Assembly (NCBI GenBank): GCA_963784195.1
Contig: CAWARA010000011.1
Span: forward strand, 1 to 64,000
Direction: 5' to 3'
Origin: CAVQAH01 sp963784195
Lineage (GTDB): Bacteria > Acidobacteriota > Vicinamibacteria > Vicinamibacterales > 2-12-FULL-66-21
Length of the DNA: 64,000 nt
Under the pieces are notes generated by a model. That model made no database searches and was not told the DNA's origin. It saw only the letters and a list, made by a program, of their open reading frames with translations. Shown here one piece after another: positions 38,977-48,707 of the stretch. The position numbers and the translations under genes were made by a program. Position 1 is the first letter of the stretch. Every line of letters starts with the position of its first letter.

Positions 38977-39973
38977 ATGCATCGACCAATCATGGGTGTG
39001 TTGACACTGGCCCTGGCTGCCTCGGTCACCGCCGGGTGTTCAATCAAGAAGATGGCAATCAACGGGCTGGCCGATACCCTGGCCGCGAGCGGCGATAGCT
39101 TTTCTTCCGACGAAGACCCGGACCTCATTCGTGACGCGGTACCCTTCTCGCTGAAGACGATTGAGTCCCTCCTTGTCGAAGTGCCCGAGCACAAAGGCTT
39201 GCTGTTGACCGCCTGCAGCGGGTTCACCCAGTACGCCTACGCGTTTGTTCAGACCGATGCGGAGCTCATCGAGCCCAAGGACTACGAGGCATCGGTCGCC
39301 GGTCGCGAACGGGCGCTCAAGATGTATCAACGAGCGCTTGGCTACTGCCTGCGTCGCGTCGAGCTCACCCACAAAGGATTTCGCGCGGCGGTCGAGAAAG
39401 ATCCGGCGGGGACGATGAAGGCGTTCTCGAAGGAGGACGTTCCGGTACCTGTATTGGACCGGGGCTACCTGGGGAGCGGTCGTCTCAGCGGGATCCGAGA
39501 AGCCCGACTTGCTCAATCAGCTGCCCATTGTTCGCGCGATCATGGGTCGCGCCCTCGAACTCGACGAAGCGTACGAGCTTGGTGCAATTCACGACGTCAT
39601 GATTTCACTCGACTCGTTGCCCGAAGCAATGGGCGGGTCGGTCAAGGACGCTCGCCTGCACTACGCCCGCTCCGTGGAGCTGTCGAAGGGGGAATCGGCC
39701 AGTCCCCACGTCTCACTGGCGTCGGGCATCAGCGTGGCTGAGCAGAATCGCAAGGAGTTCGAGGACCTGCTCGCAAAGGCGCTGGCCATCGACGTCGACC
39801 GTGTGCCCCGCATGCGGCTGTCAAACGTCATCTATCAACGAAAGGCGCGCGCGCTCCTGGCGCGCGCGGACGATCTGTTCACGCCAGAGAAGTCTCCGGG
39901 GCCACCGACCGCGATGGTCGCACTGACCGGACTGGACTCGTTGGCTTACCGTGGTTTGGGAGTAGCGCGATGA
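38977..39973 (+). CDS. tatT: TRAP transporter T-component lipoprotein (TatT)
   Basis: ATG 38977 begins a lipoprotein signal (MHRPIMGVLTLALAASVTAG then C). The roughly 330-residue helical body contains LADTLAASGDSFSSDEDPDL, RDAVPFSLKTIESLLVEVPE and a TPR-like ending IDVDRVPRMRLSNVIYQRKA, the pattern of TatT proteins that form a trimer with the P subunit. One frame jump is required near 39460. Its TGA overlaps the ATG of the binding-protein gene. TRAP systems with a T subunit take up small, often hydrophobic, organic acids; the substrate is unknown here. Confidence 0.87.
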
Positions 39974-40984
39974 GAGTGTTGGCGTCGTTGATGGCAATCG
40001 GACTTCTGGCTGCGGGATATCCGCACGCGCAAGAGCGTCACGCAGGTGCGTCTCGGCACCGTCATTCCGGCCGGTACGATCTGGAACACCATCCTGAAAG
40101 AACAGGCGGCGGAATGGGGGCGACTGACCGGCGGCCGGGTGCGCCTCACGGTGATGGCGGGAACGCAAGGCGACGAGGATGCCATCATCCGCAAGATGCG
40201 CACGTCCGGACAATTGCAGGCGGCCTCGCTCTCGGCAGTCAGCCTGGCAATGTCAATCGATCAGTCCTTCAACGTGTTCTTCATACCGATGTTCTTCCAG
40301 GACTACGCCGAGCTCGATCACGTGATGGCCAAGCTCGAGCCGGTCATCACGAAGCGGCTCGCCGACAAGGGCTTCGTCTTCATCAACTGGGGCAGCGGCG
40401 GCTGGGTTCAAGTCTTCAGCAAGAAGCCGGCGAAAACTTTGCGCGACCTGAAGGGCATGAAGCTCTTCACCTCCGCGGGCGACGACGTCACCGTGCAGTG
40501 GTACAAGGACAACGGGTTCCAGCCGGTGCCGCTGTCGTCGGCGGACATGTTGTCGTCTCTGACGACCGGCATGATCGAGGCTGTTCCAGTGACGCCACTC
40601 TCGGCGCTCTCGTTCCAGTGGTACAAGCACACGCCGTACATGCTCGACGTCGGCATCTCGCCGCTCGTCGGAGCGACGATCGTCAACAAGAAGACGTGGG
40701 AGGCGATCAGCGAGGCCGACCGCGCGCAGCTGATGGCGGCCGCCCGCAAGACCGAGGCGCGTTTCCGCGCCGACGTCCCGCGCACGGACGCCGAGTCGAT
40801 CGCGGTGATGCAGAAGAGCGGCTTGACCGTCGTCAAGGCGGACGCGGCCGCGCTGGCCGAGTTCCGCACGGTTGCTGACGGCTTCACCAAGACGATGCGC
40901 GACGACCTCGTGCCGCGCGACGTCTTCGAGCTCGCCGTGCGCGAGCGCGACGCCTACCGGAAGGCGCGGCCGATCGCCAAGTGA
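39970..40984 (+). CDS. dctP: TRAP transporter substrate-binding protein (DctP family)
   Basis: ATG 39970 overlaps the tatT stop. A signal peptide (MRVLASLMAIGLLAAGYPHA) is followed by a frame jump near 40035 and then VRLGTVIPAGTIWNTILKEQ and KMRTSGQLQAASLSAVSLAM. Further on are FIPMFFQDYAELDHVMAKLE, INWGSGGWVQVFSKKPAKTL, DLKGMKLFTSAGDDVTVQWY and LVGATIVNKKTWEAISEADR. Length of about 335 residues and the LKGMK-type hinge are normal for DctP. It captures substrate in the periplasm and hands it to the membrane subunit encoded next, with which it overlaps by 4 bases. Confidence 0.9.
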
Positions 40985-42828
40985 CGACCGCCGTTCCGGT
41001 CGAGTCGCCGCGTACCGGCTCGCCAGTGGTCCGGGTGCTTCATCGGTTCGAGGACGGGCTCGCGGCCGTCGCGCTTGGCGTGATGGTCGTTCTGCCGCTC
41101 GCAGAGATCCTGCTTCGCCGTTTCGCCGGCACAGGCATTCCCGGGTCCATTCCCTTCGTCCAGCATCTGGTGCTCTGGGTTGGATTTCTCGGCGCGGCGC
41201 TGGCGGCCCGTGAGGGCACGATGCTGGCGCTCGCGACCGGCACGTTCCTTCCACCAGGTCGCGCCCGCAACTGGGCCGACACGCTTGCCGCCACGGTCGC
41301 CGCCGCGGTGTCGACGATGCTGTGCGTCGGCGCGTTCAGGCTGGTGATGAGCGAGCGCGAGGCGGGAACTGTCATTGCAGCCGGCGTCATGACGTGGATC
41401 GCGCAAACAGTGCTGCCGTTTGCGTTCGGGCTGATTGCGCTGCGCACCGTCTGGCGAACGAAGGGCGGCTGGGCGGCACGGGCGATTGCCGCGTGCGGCA
41501 TGGTTGCCGGTGGATGGCTGGTGTGGGATGCGACCGCGTCGCTTCCGGCGGGGATGCAGTGGCCACTCGTCGCGACGATTGTCGTCGCAGCCGGCTGCGG
41601 AACGCCGATCTTCGTCGTGCTCGGCGGGTTGGCAATCGTCCTGTTTCTGACCGACGGCGTCGGGCCGTCGGCCATCCTCATCGAGACCTACCAGCTGGCG
41701 GTGAAACCCACGCTGGCATCGATTCCGCTATTTACGCTTTGCGGATTCCTGCTCGCCGAGGGTAAGGCTCCCGAGCGGCTCTTGAACGTGTTCCGCGCAT
41801 GGTTCGGGTGGTTTCCCGGCGGGACGGCGGTCGTCTGCGCGATGCTCTCGGCGTTCTTCACGATCTTCACGGGCGGGTCCGGGGTCACCATCCTGGCGCT
41901 CGGCGGACTGCTGCTGCCGGCACTCATCAAGGACGGCTATCGCGAGAAGTTCTCCGTCGGGCTGCTCACGGCGTCCGGCTCGCTCGGCCTGCTGCTCCCG
42001 CCGTCGCTGCCGCTGATTCTTTACGCGATCGTGGCGCAGATCCCCGTGGAAGATTTGTTCATCGGCGGCATCCTGCCCGGTGTGCTCCTACTCGCGCTGA
42101 CGGCCGCATGGGGCGTGCGTGAAGGCGTCACCTCTGGCGCGGGACGCACCCCGTTTTCGCCGGCCGGCGCGGTCCGCGCATTGTGGGAGGGCAAGTGGGA
42201 AGTGGCGCTGCCCGTCGTGGTGCTGGTCGCGCTCTTCGGAGGGTTTGCGACGATCGTCGAGGCTGCCGCGCTGGCGGCGCTCTACGCGTTCATCGTCCAG
42301 GCCTTCGTCCACCGCGACGTCAGCCAGTTCGACACGCTGCGGCGGGTTTTCGCGGAGTGTGTGGCCACGGTGGGTGGGGTGCTGGTGATCCTCGGGGTGG
42401 CCGTTGGCCTGACGAGCTATCTGATTGGCGCGGACGTACCTGGCCGATTGCTCGAATGGACGCAGGCCTATATCAGCTCGCCGATGGTCTTCCTGCTGAT
42501 GCTGAACCTGTTCCTGCTCGTCGTCGGCTGCCTGATGGACATCTACTCCGCTACCTTCGTGGTCGTACCGCTCATCGTTCCGCTCGGGCAGCATTTCGGC
42601 ATCCATCCGGTGCACCTCGGCATCATCTTCGTGGCGAACCTCGAACTGGGGTACCTCACGCCGCCGGTCGGCATGAACCTGTTTCTTGCGTCCTACCGTT
42701 TCAAGAAACCGCTGCTCGAAGTCACAGCCGCCGCGTTGCCGATGTTGGGCGTTCTTGGCCTCGGCGTCCTCCTCATTACCTACATTCCGTGGATGACCAC
42801 GGCGCTGCTGGGGTTGCTGGGCAAGTAG
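40981..42828 (+). CDS. dctM: TRAP transporter fused small-large permease (DctQM)
   Basis: GTG 40981 overlaps the dctP stop. The 615-residue protein is intact. Residues 1-170 form a four-helix DctQ part (EDGLAAVALGVMVVLPLAEI, HLVLWVGFLGAALAAREGTM). The rest is DctM, with FLLAEGKAPERLLNVFRAWF, the FTIFTGGSGVTILALGG substrate-gate loop, GLLTASGSLGLLLPPSLPLI and YLTPPVGMNLFLASYRFKKP. Q-M fusion is known in a minority of TRAP systems. It uses a sodium gradient in characterised relatives. It closes the T-P-QM operon. Confidence 0.94.
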   Translation: MTTAVPVESPRTGSPVVRVLHRFEDGLAAVALGVMVVLPLAEILLRRFAGTGIPGSIPFVQHLVLWVGFLGAALAAREGTMLALATGTFLPPGRARNWADTLAATVAAAVSTMLCVGAFRLVMSEREAGTVIAAGVMTWIAQTVLPFAFGLIALRTVWRTKGGWAARAIAACGMVAGGWLVWDATASLPAGMQWPLVATIVVAAGCGTPIFVVLGGLAIVLFLTDGVGPSAILIETYQLAVKPTLASIPLFTLCGFLLAEGKAPERLLNVFRAWFGWFPGGTAVVCAMLSAFFTIFTGGSGVTILALGGLLLPALIKDGYREKFSVGLLTASGSLGLLLPPSLPLILYAIVAQIPVEDLFIGGILPGVLLLALTAAWGVREGVTSGAGRTPFSPAGAVRALWEGKWEVALPVVVLVALFGGFATIVEAAALAALYAFIVQAFVHRDVSQFDTLRRVFAECVATVGGVLVILGVAVGLTSYLIGADVPGRLLEWTQAYISSPMVFLLMLNLFLLVVGCLMDIYSATFVVVPLIVPLGQHFGIHPVHLGIIFVANLELGYLTPPVGMNLFLASYRFKKPLLEVTAAALPMLGVLGLGVLLITYIPWMTTALLGLLGK

Positions 42829-43974
42829 TGCTTCGATTGCCGTGGTTCGCGTGTCGGACGCTTTTGAGTCATGGAGTTCTGCTCATCGCGGCACGCGTTG
42901 GCACCGGCGATTTCATAACTGTAATCCAGCAACAATTCTGTGGTTGCCAGCTAAGTCCCGCTTAGCTCTGCCGTTGTGCCAAATCCTCCTCGCAACCACG
43001 CCTTGAAATCGACGGTTTGTGCCGATCTGACTGACGTTTAACGGCACCTGTACCGGTCGCCGATCGGCCGTCTCCCACAATTCTGTGAGTGCTGGTACGG
43101 CGGTTGTAACTGCAGGCATCGAGGAACGCACCGACATCCACTCTCGATAGTTGGAGCACCTGCGTTCCCTCGCTGAAAGACACACAACCGAGACAACCGA
43201 AACGCGGAACCGGCAGATGAGAGTCGAGATCTGCCTGCGGACGCTCTTCGCGGTGGAGACAATCACGATGGCCCAGCACAAAGATATCGGTCGGCCCCAC
43301 GAGCGTGCTCGATCTGGATGCGACCTCGAATCGCACTGCCGAAGACCTGTCGATCTTTTCCGCTCCGGCTCTCGAGGTCGTGTCGCAATGGTGGCTCGAG
43401 AGCAAGCGGCGCTGGGCCGAGCTCAATGGTCCGAAAGCCGCGGTGGTCCCCGTAGTGGTTCGCCGTCAGCCGTAGCTGACAATCGTCCTTTAGGCCTTCA
43501 CCCCCCGAAAACGCTCGTCGGTCGCCGCCAGATTGGCGGCGACCGCGAGCGTCGCTCTGATGCGCGAACGTCACGACCAGGATTCCCGCCTCGCGGCACG
43601 ACACATCGTCACTTCCAGATCTGCGCGATCTCCAACACCCTCGTTCGCGCCCTCCTAATTCCCCTTCGGATCGTATACCCACGAGCGGACTCGCGGTCTC
43701 CTGATTGTGACGTTGGAGGAACTCGAACGCGAGATCTCCGATCCGCTTTAAATGGTCGCCGGCTCCGCCGCGCTGCCGATCGCTGTCAGCCTGTCGGCGT
43801 CCGCGATCCCAGCCGAAAGCGTCTTCACTTTCGCGCTGCGACAGACCGGCGCGCACTTGTTCCGGAACAGGCGCGATCCTTGCGCAGCACACGTGCTCAC
43901 GTGTGACATGTCTTGCGCGCTACGGCGGCGTCGCAGTGACCTACCCTGTCACACGGCCGCGCTAAGGTACTGCC
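42829..43974. other. Long stretch without an assignable gene
   Basis: About 1.1 kb. Short open stretches read like protein but match nothing I know: plus strand LDLDATSNRTAEDLSIFSAP to AAVVPVVVRRQP (about 43306-43474) and minus strand MSVRSSMPAVTTAVPALTEL (about 43145-42913). They may be remnants broken by indels. A strong palindrome at 43888-43905 lies near the right end. Confidence 0.5.
43888..43905. promoter_or_regulatory. Perfect CACACGTG-CT-CACGTGTG palindrome
   Basis: Two 8-bp arms around CT, 70 bp upstream of the HNH-family gene start. Its position suits an operator for a dimeric regulator. No promoter boxes are obvious beside it. Confidence 0.5.
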
Positions 43975-44697
43975 ATGGAGCCGATCACAGCCGCGTCGAA
44001 CAACGTCGCCCCGTTCGCTGCGCTGTCGGATGATGAACTCGTTCAAAAGGTGAAAACCCTGGCTGCGTGCGAGCGGCGCGCGTCCGTGGCGCTCATCCGC
44101 TCGCTGATAGAGTTCGACGCGCGCAGGCTGTATCTCCGCGAAGGCTGTTCTTCACTTTTCACCTACTGCACGCACGTGCTTCATCTGTCGGAAGGGTCAG
44201 CCTACAACCGAATCGAAATCGCCCGAGCGGCGCACCGCTATCCGACGGTGCTCGGAGCGTTCGAACGCGGCGACCTCACACTTACTGCCGTTCGCCTGCT
44301 CGCGCCGCATTTGACGCCGGCAAATCACGGCGAGGTGCTGGCGGCCGCACGTCACAGGAGCAAGCAGGGGATTCAAGAGTTGATCGCGTCATTGAACCCT
44401 TGTCCGGCGGCTCCGACCGTCATCAGAAGCGTGGCCCCGCAACCATCGAAGCATGACTCAACGCCGGTCTTCGCTGCCGCGCAAGAGCTCGAGGCGTCCG
44501 TGGTTGCGACGCCAGCGCTTCAGCCCCGCGTGGCCGTCGTCACGCCACTCGCGCCAGAACGATACAAATTACAGGTAACGCTGACGCGCGAGACGCATGA
44601 AAAGCTGCGGCGCGCGCAGGCGCTCGCCCGGCATGCGGTACCGGATGGCGACCTCGGCTCGATCCTCGATCGCGCATTGACGCTGCTGATCGAATGA
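43975..44697 (+). pseudogene. HNH-endonuclease-associated protein, N-terminal part without the HNH domain
   Basis: ATG 43975. The first 120 residues (LSDDELVQKVKTLAACERRA, LIRSLIEFDARRLYLREGCS followed by SLFTYCTHVLHLSEGSAYNR, IEIARAAHRYPTVLGAFERG) and the end (YKLQVTLTRETHEKLRRAQA, GDLGSILDRALTLLIE) match a family whose longer members carry a C-terminal HNH nuclease domain with CAF-GRC-EFHH motifs. Here the frame ends at LLIE and a different frame continues a few residues (RLAKK), so a frameshift plus deletion removed the nuclease. The remaining 240 residues are open. Role of the intact family is unknown; many copies per genome are usual. Confidence 0.75.
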
Positions 44698-44883
44698 GCC
44701 GCTTGGCAAAGAAGACGGTCCGGGTCGTCGTCTGGTCGTCAGGACGATCGTCGGACCGAACCGCGGTGAGCACTCTCGGCGCAGCGGCGCTCAGGCGATC
44801 AGCTCAGACCCCGACGGCTCGTTGATGATACGTGATGCCACTAGTGCCCTAGCGTCACCGCCGTCTCGATGCCACCCTTACCT

Positions 44884-44897
44884 TATACATATGTATA
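44884..44897. promoter_or_regulatory. Perfect TATACATATGTATA palindrome, candidate PadR operator
   Basis: A 14-bp AT-rich palindrome in a GC-rich setting, 14 bp before the second padR gene. It shares the ACATATG core with the operator at 31908-31932 and resembles known ATGT/ACAT PadR half-sites. Confidence 0.7.
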
Positions 44898-44910
44898 TGA
44901 CACACATAAC

Positions 44911-45265
44911 ATGACCCGACTGGCGGACGGAGATTTGCGAACGGTTGAATGTCCTCGACGTCACCGGCGCCCGCAAAGCGGAAATCGTCGAGAAGCTCGG
45001 ATCGAGGAACGGGACCGTCACGGACACGAGATCGCCCGCCTGATCGAAAAGCGCTCCGGCGGCGTGTTGTGTTTCAACATCGCATCGTTCTATCCGCTGC
45101 TGTATCAACTGGAGAAAGGGACGCTGGATTGAAAAGGCCGGGCAGCGCCGGCGGCGATACTATCGTATTACCGCGCAGGGACGGACCCTGCTGGCAAGCC
45201 AGCGCTCGACCTGGGAGAATTTCATTCTCGCGCTCTCGAACGTCGCGCGGTTGCGTCAGACCTGA
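44911..45265 (+). pseudogene. Second PadR-family regulator, frameshifted
   Basis: Frames combine to IEERDRHGHEIARLIEKRSG, FNIASFYPLLYQLEKGTLD, then after a jump near 45128 IEKAGQRRRRYYRITAQGRT and TWENFILALSNVARLRQT, ending at TGA 45263-45265. It is close in pattern to the PadR at 31927 (same EKAGQRRRRYYR wing). The first 40 residues are unlike PadR, so a further indel or a replaced N-terminus is likely; ATG 44911 is tentative. It probably controlled the small membrane protein that overlaps its stop. Confidence 0.75.
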
Positions 45266-45426
45266 TGATCCAGGCTGTGTTCATGGAAGAGGACGCCCGG
45301 TCAGCGCTCAAACGCGTGCCGTGGGGCAAGCTCACCGCGGTGTTCGCCGTGGCGATCGTGGTGGCGTGGGTACTCGGTTACCTGGCTGGAGTGTTCGTCC
45401 GATCTGGTTTCGGAGGACTCTGGTAA
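45265..45426 (+). CDS. 53-residue single-span membrane protein coupled to PadR
   Basis: ATG 45265 overlaps the PadR stop (TGATG). The product reads MIQAVFMEEDARSALKRVPW, a soluble acidic/basic head, then KLTAVFAVAIVVAWVLGYLA, one transmembrane helix, and a short tail ending GGLW. No family is recognised. PadR regulators often control small or large membrane proteins encoded just downstream, so a regulated membrane peptide is plausible. The gene ends one base before the convergent neighbour's stop. Confidence 0.65.
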   Translation: MIQAVFMEEDARSALKRVPWGKLTAVFAVAIVVAWVLGYLAGVFVRSGFGGLW

Positions 45427-45951
45427 TTAGTGTCCCGCGTGCGATCCGACCAGGCGGCGATACACCTCAATCGCGCGCCAGAGATGTACGGAGCTCGGCA
45501 CTCGCGACAAGGCAAACGTCGCCAGGAGGCCAAACATCATCACGGCGATCAACGGGCCCACAACGTAGCTCCACGACCAGAGGCGCGGCAGGACCAGCCA
45601 CGAGTACAACCCGATCGCCAGTGACCCGAGCGTCAACCCGAGCACGTAAGACATGGCGCTTTCGAGTTGCGCGCGCCGCCACGCAAATTCGAGCTCGTCG
45701 TCGGTCCATGGCCGGTCTGGCTCCGTGCCGGTGCTCACGCGATGGTGTCGAAGCGGTGCCTCCCGCACGAGTCGGTACGCGGACTCAACCGACCTCAGCC
45801 GTTCGCCCGAGGCCTCGCGCAGCTCACGCTTATACGCCCTTCTGATTGCGAGCGGACTTGCCCCGGACTGCACCCCGAGGACGCTATAGGCGTCCATGAA
45901 CGTGTTCAGTTCGGGGCGGTTTGCGACTTGCGACATTCCCCGGAAATCCAC
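45427..45951 (-). CDS. J-domain-like membrane protein lacking HPD
   Basis: A 174-residue protein. Residues 20-65 resemble a DnaJ domain (DAYSVLGVQSGASPLAIRRA, then SGERLRSVESAYRLV as helix III), but helix II and III are joined directly and the HPD tripeptide needed to stimulate DnaK is absent. After a polar linker come two membrane helices (SYVLGLTLGSLAIGLYSWLV and VVGPLIAVMMFGLLATFAL). It should therefore be a membrane protein with a non-functional J fold, perhaps a binding platform. ATG 45951 is the longest start; 45897 (MDAYSVLG) is possible. Confidence 0.65.
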   Translation of the reverse strand: MDFRGMSQVANRPELNTFMDAYSVLGVQSGASPLAIRRAYKRELREASGERLRSVESAYRLVREAPLRHHRVSTGTEPDRPWTDDELEFAWRRAQLESAMSYVLGLTLGSLAIGLYSWLVLPRLWSWSYVVGPLIAVMMFGLLATFALSRVPSSVHLWRAIEVYRRLVGSHAGH

Positions 45952-46110
45952 TCACAGGCCGTGCCAGCAATCTCCCCTGCACCTATTGGACATGTTGGTT
46001 CAACAGCATTCAGAACAGTCAGCGGGCGGCCACGATTGTAATCAGGGGGGTGAGCCGCACCGCAGCGCGATTGCGCCTTCCTCGGCAAGTGCTTGAAAGG
46101 ATGGCGCGCC

Positions 46111-46433
46111 ATGACGTGGCGAATCCCGATCCTCGTCGGATTGATGACCTTGTCGGTGACGTCTGCGGCGAACGCGGATTCGGTACGACCGCGCGCCCTG
46201 TCATTCTCTGTGAGCGCGGGTAAACCTGTCGGCCTACCGGGCCAAGACTCGGCGATGCCGGCGCTCGGCGTGGGCTTTTCGTATGCCTGGACCCGGCGTC
46301 TGGCCTTCGAAGTGACGGTGACGACGATGAAGTCCCCGCGGAACTCTTCAATGCCGCTGCCTACGACGCGGGCCGGCGTGACGGCCTCGCCGCGTTCGCG
46401 AGGGTGAGCCTCGCGCTCGTCCATCGCTTCTGA
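46111..46433 (+). pseudogene. Small outer-membrane beta-barrel-like protein, frameshifted
   Basis: ATG 46111 follows AAAGGA. A signal peptide (MTWRIPILVGLMTLSVTSAA) leads into LSFSVSAGKPVGLP and LGVGFSYAWTRRLAFEVTV, alternating beta strands. After one jump near 46330 the frame reads AELFNAAAYDAGRRDGLAAF and ARVSLALVHRF, ending in the C-terminal Phe used for outer-membrane insertion. At about 107 residues it is short for a complete barrel. Its stop is 6 bp from that of ilvD on the other strand. Confidence 0.6.
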
Positions 46434-46439
46434 GCCGCC

Positions 46440-48113
46440 TCAGGTCGTCGCCCCTGTTGATGCCGACGACACGAGACGCGCGTACTTCGCCATCACACCG
46501 GTCGCGAAACGCGGCGTCGGCGATTGTTGCGTGGCCATACGGGTTGTCACCTCCCGCTCGCTCAGCTCCACTGACAACCGGCGAGCCGCGATGTCGATGG
46601 TGATCCGATCGCCCTCCCGCAGAGCCGCGATCGGACCGCCGCGTGCGGCCTCCGGAGCGACGTGTCCGACCATCAAGCCGCGCGTGGCGCCCGAAAACCG
46701 CCCATCTGTGACGAGCGCGACCGAATCGCTGAGGCCCGCGCCGACAATCGCCGCCGTAACCGCCAGCATCTCTCGCATGCCCGGTCCCCCGCTCGGCCCC
46801 TCGTAGCGGATGACGACGACGTCGCCTGGCTGAATGCTTCCAGCGCTGACCGCGTCGAACGCGAGCTCCTCGTTGTCGAATACGCGTGCCGGACCCGTGT
46901 GCGTTCGCGCCGCGTAGCCTGCCACCTTGACCACCGCGCCGTCTGGCGCCAGGTTGCCTGAAAGGATCACGAGACCGCCGGTCGGCGACAGCGGGTTCGA
47001 GAGAGGCCGCACGACCTGCTGGTTCGGCGCCTCGCTCGCGTCGCGCGCGTGATCTCCGATCGTTCGTCCTGTAACCGTCATCGCATCATCCTGGAGGATG
47101 CCCCCCTCCAGCAGCCGCCGGATCACGAGGGGGATGCCCCCAGCGCGGTGGAGATCCGTGGCGACGAAGCGGCCGCCGGGCTTGAGATCGGCCAGCAGCG
47201 GAACCTGCGCGCTGATGCGGTCGAAGTCGGCGAGCTCGAGCCCAACGCCGGCCTCTCTCGCTATAGCCAGCAGGTGCAACACGGCGTTCGTCGATCCGCC
47301 TGTCGCGGCAACCGCAGCGATTGCATTCTCGATCGCCGGCCGCGTCAGGATCTGACGTGGCCGCACGCCGCGCTTCAGCACGTCCATCACGAGGCGTCCG
47401 GCTTCGCGAGCGACCTCGCCCTTGCGCCCGTCCGTTGCCGGCACACTCGCGCTGCCGAACGGCGAGATGCCGAGACACTCGCACACCGTGGCCATCGTGT
47501 TTGCGGTGAATTGCCCACCGCACGCGCCAGCACCTGGACATGCGTGACGCTCGAGGTCATCGAGCTCCGGTGCGCTCAACTTACCGGCCATATGCGCGCC
47601 CACCGCTTCGAACACGTCCTGGATGGTGACGTCACGGTCGTTCCAGCGCCCCGGCTCGATCGATCCGCCATAGAGAACCAGGCCGGGAATATCGAGCCGC
47701 GCCAGCGCCATCACGGCGGCGGGAACGGTCTTGTCGCAGCCGACGAGCACGATGAGGCTGTCGAAGAGATTGCCGCGCGCCACCAGCTCGATGGAATCCG
47801 CGATAACTTCGCGGCTGACGAGCGAGGCGCGCATGCCTTCGCAGCCCATCGTGATGCCATCGGAGATGGAAATCGTGTTGAACTCGAGCGGCGTCCCGCC
47901 TGCCTGCCGCACGCCTTCCTTCACGTGAACCGCCAGATCCCGCAAGTGATAGTTACAGGGACCGATCTCGATCCAGGTGTTGGCCACCCCGACCAGCGGC
48001 CGCTCGAGATCGCTGTCGCTGAGCCCGGTTGCCCTGAGCATCGCTCGCGCCGGCGCGCGGCGAACGCCGTCAGTCAGAAGACCGCTTCGCCATTTCAATG
48101 GGTGTGTAGACAC
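46440..48113 (-). CDS. ilvD: Dihydroxy-acid dehydratase
   Basis: An intact 557-residue enzyme that dehydrates 2,3-dihydroxy acids in valine, leucine and isoleucine synthesis. GTG 48113 starts STHPLKWRSGLLTDGVRRAP. Iron-sulfur ligands are visible: CNYHL (Cys in the N-terminal third), GCDKTVPAAVMALARLDIPG, and HACPGAGACGGQFTANTMAT. The C-terminal TDGRFSGATRGLMVGHVAPE holds the catalytic Ser. Family length is about 560. It is monocistronic as far as the sequence shows, without other ilv genes nearby. Confidence 0.97.
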   Translation of the reverse strand: MSTHPLKWRSGLLTDGVRRAPARAMLRATGLSDSDLERPLVGVANTWIEIGPCNYHLRDLAVHVKEGVRQAGGTPLEFNTISISDGITMGCEGMRASLVSREVIADSIELVARGNLFDSLIVLVGCDKTVPAAVMALARLDIPGLVLYGGSIEPGRWNDRDVTIQDVFEAVGAHMAGKLSAPELDDLERHACPGAGACGGQFTANTMATVCECLGISPFGSASVPATDGRKGEVAREAGRLVMDVLKRGVRPRQILTRPAIENAIAAVAATGGSTNAVLHLLAIAREAGVGLELADFDRISAQVPLLADLKPGGRFVATDLHRAGGIPLVIRRLLEGGILQDDAMTVTGRTIGDHARDASEAPNQQVVRPLSNPLSPTGGLVILSGNLAPDGAVVKVAGYAARTHTGPARVFDNEELAFDAVSAGSIQPGDVVVIRYEGPSGGPGMREMLAVTAAIVGAGLSDSVALVTDGRFSGATRGLMVGHVAPEAARGGPIAALREGDRITIDIAARRLSVELSEREVTTRMATQQSPTPRFATGVMAKYARLVSSASTGATT

Positions 48114-48176
48114 GGGGAGAGTGTGCCACGGATCACGACGAACCGTGGAACGGCCGCAACGTTTTACGGCATCAGG

Positions 48177-48707
48177 CTACCGGTGACTTCGGCCCGCGTA
48201 CAGCTCCGATTTGGATGCGCCCCGGTCGGGGTGCTCATCGTCCTGCGGCCGCTCCTCGATCAGCTGATCGTCCGACGCGGTGTGAAAGGACAGGACGGTC
48301 CAATCCGGTCCGGGCGGGGTCACGGGCCGGTGCCAGACATTCGGAGGGATCGACAGCGCCGAGGAGCTGTCACCACTCTTCGCAGGCAACACGTTCGAAC
48401 GCCAGCGTGACTCGTCCCAGATCCACATGTCGCCGGTGCCTGCGTACGAAACCATTCGCTGGCGGCTGTTGGGGTGCCGCTCTGCGCCGGTCGAGATTCC
48501 GCCGCGCAGGACGAACACCCAGGCTGACTTCACGTCCGCAGGAAGATCTCGATAGACAGTCAAAGGGATGGAGGCCCAGGTCATCTGGAGGTCTGACTGC
48601 TCACGCAGACGGGTCTGGGCGTCGGTCACGATAGCCGGCAGAGCCGTCTCGCGCATGGCCCCGCCGATCGCGCGCCTCAGATGGTCGAGGATTTCTGGTT
48701 CAGTCAT
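48177..48707 (-). CDS. Cupin-like conserved protein
   Basis: A complete 176-residue cytosolic protein. The N-terminus is helical (MTEPEILDHLRRAIGGAMRE), followed by a beta-rich domain with WVFVLRGGISTGAERHPNSR, MVSYAGTGDMWIWDESRW and LSIPPNVWHRPVTPPGPDWT, the arrangement of a single cupin with a possible His metal site in VWHRPV. Tail is acidic and polar. I cannot name the family or substrate. Unbroken frame and good codon pattern support a real gene. Confidence 0.7.
   Translation of the reverse strand: MTEPEILDHLRRAIGGAMRETALPAIVTDAQTRLREQSDLQMTWASIPLTVYRDLPADVKSAWVFVLRGGISTGAERHPNSRQRMVSYAGTGDMWIWDESRWRSNVLPAKSGDSSSALSIPPNVWHRPVTPPGPDWTVLSFHTASDDQLIEERPQDDEHPDRGASKSELYAGRSHR

Noticed and set aside
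43263..43892. 209-codon minus-strand frame in the 42.8-44.0 kb gap
   Set aside because: Part of it reads like protein but most does not, and plus-strand frames in the same place look equally good; no call is justified.
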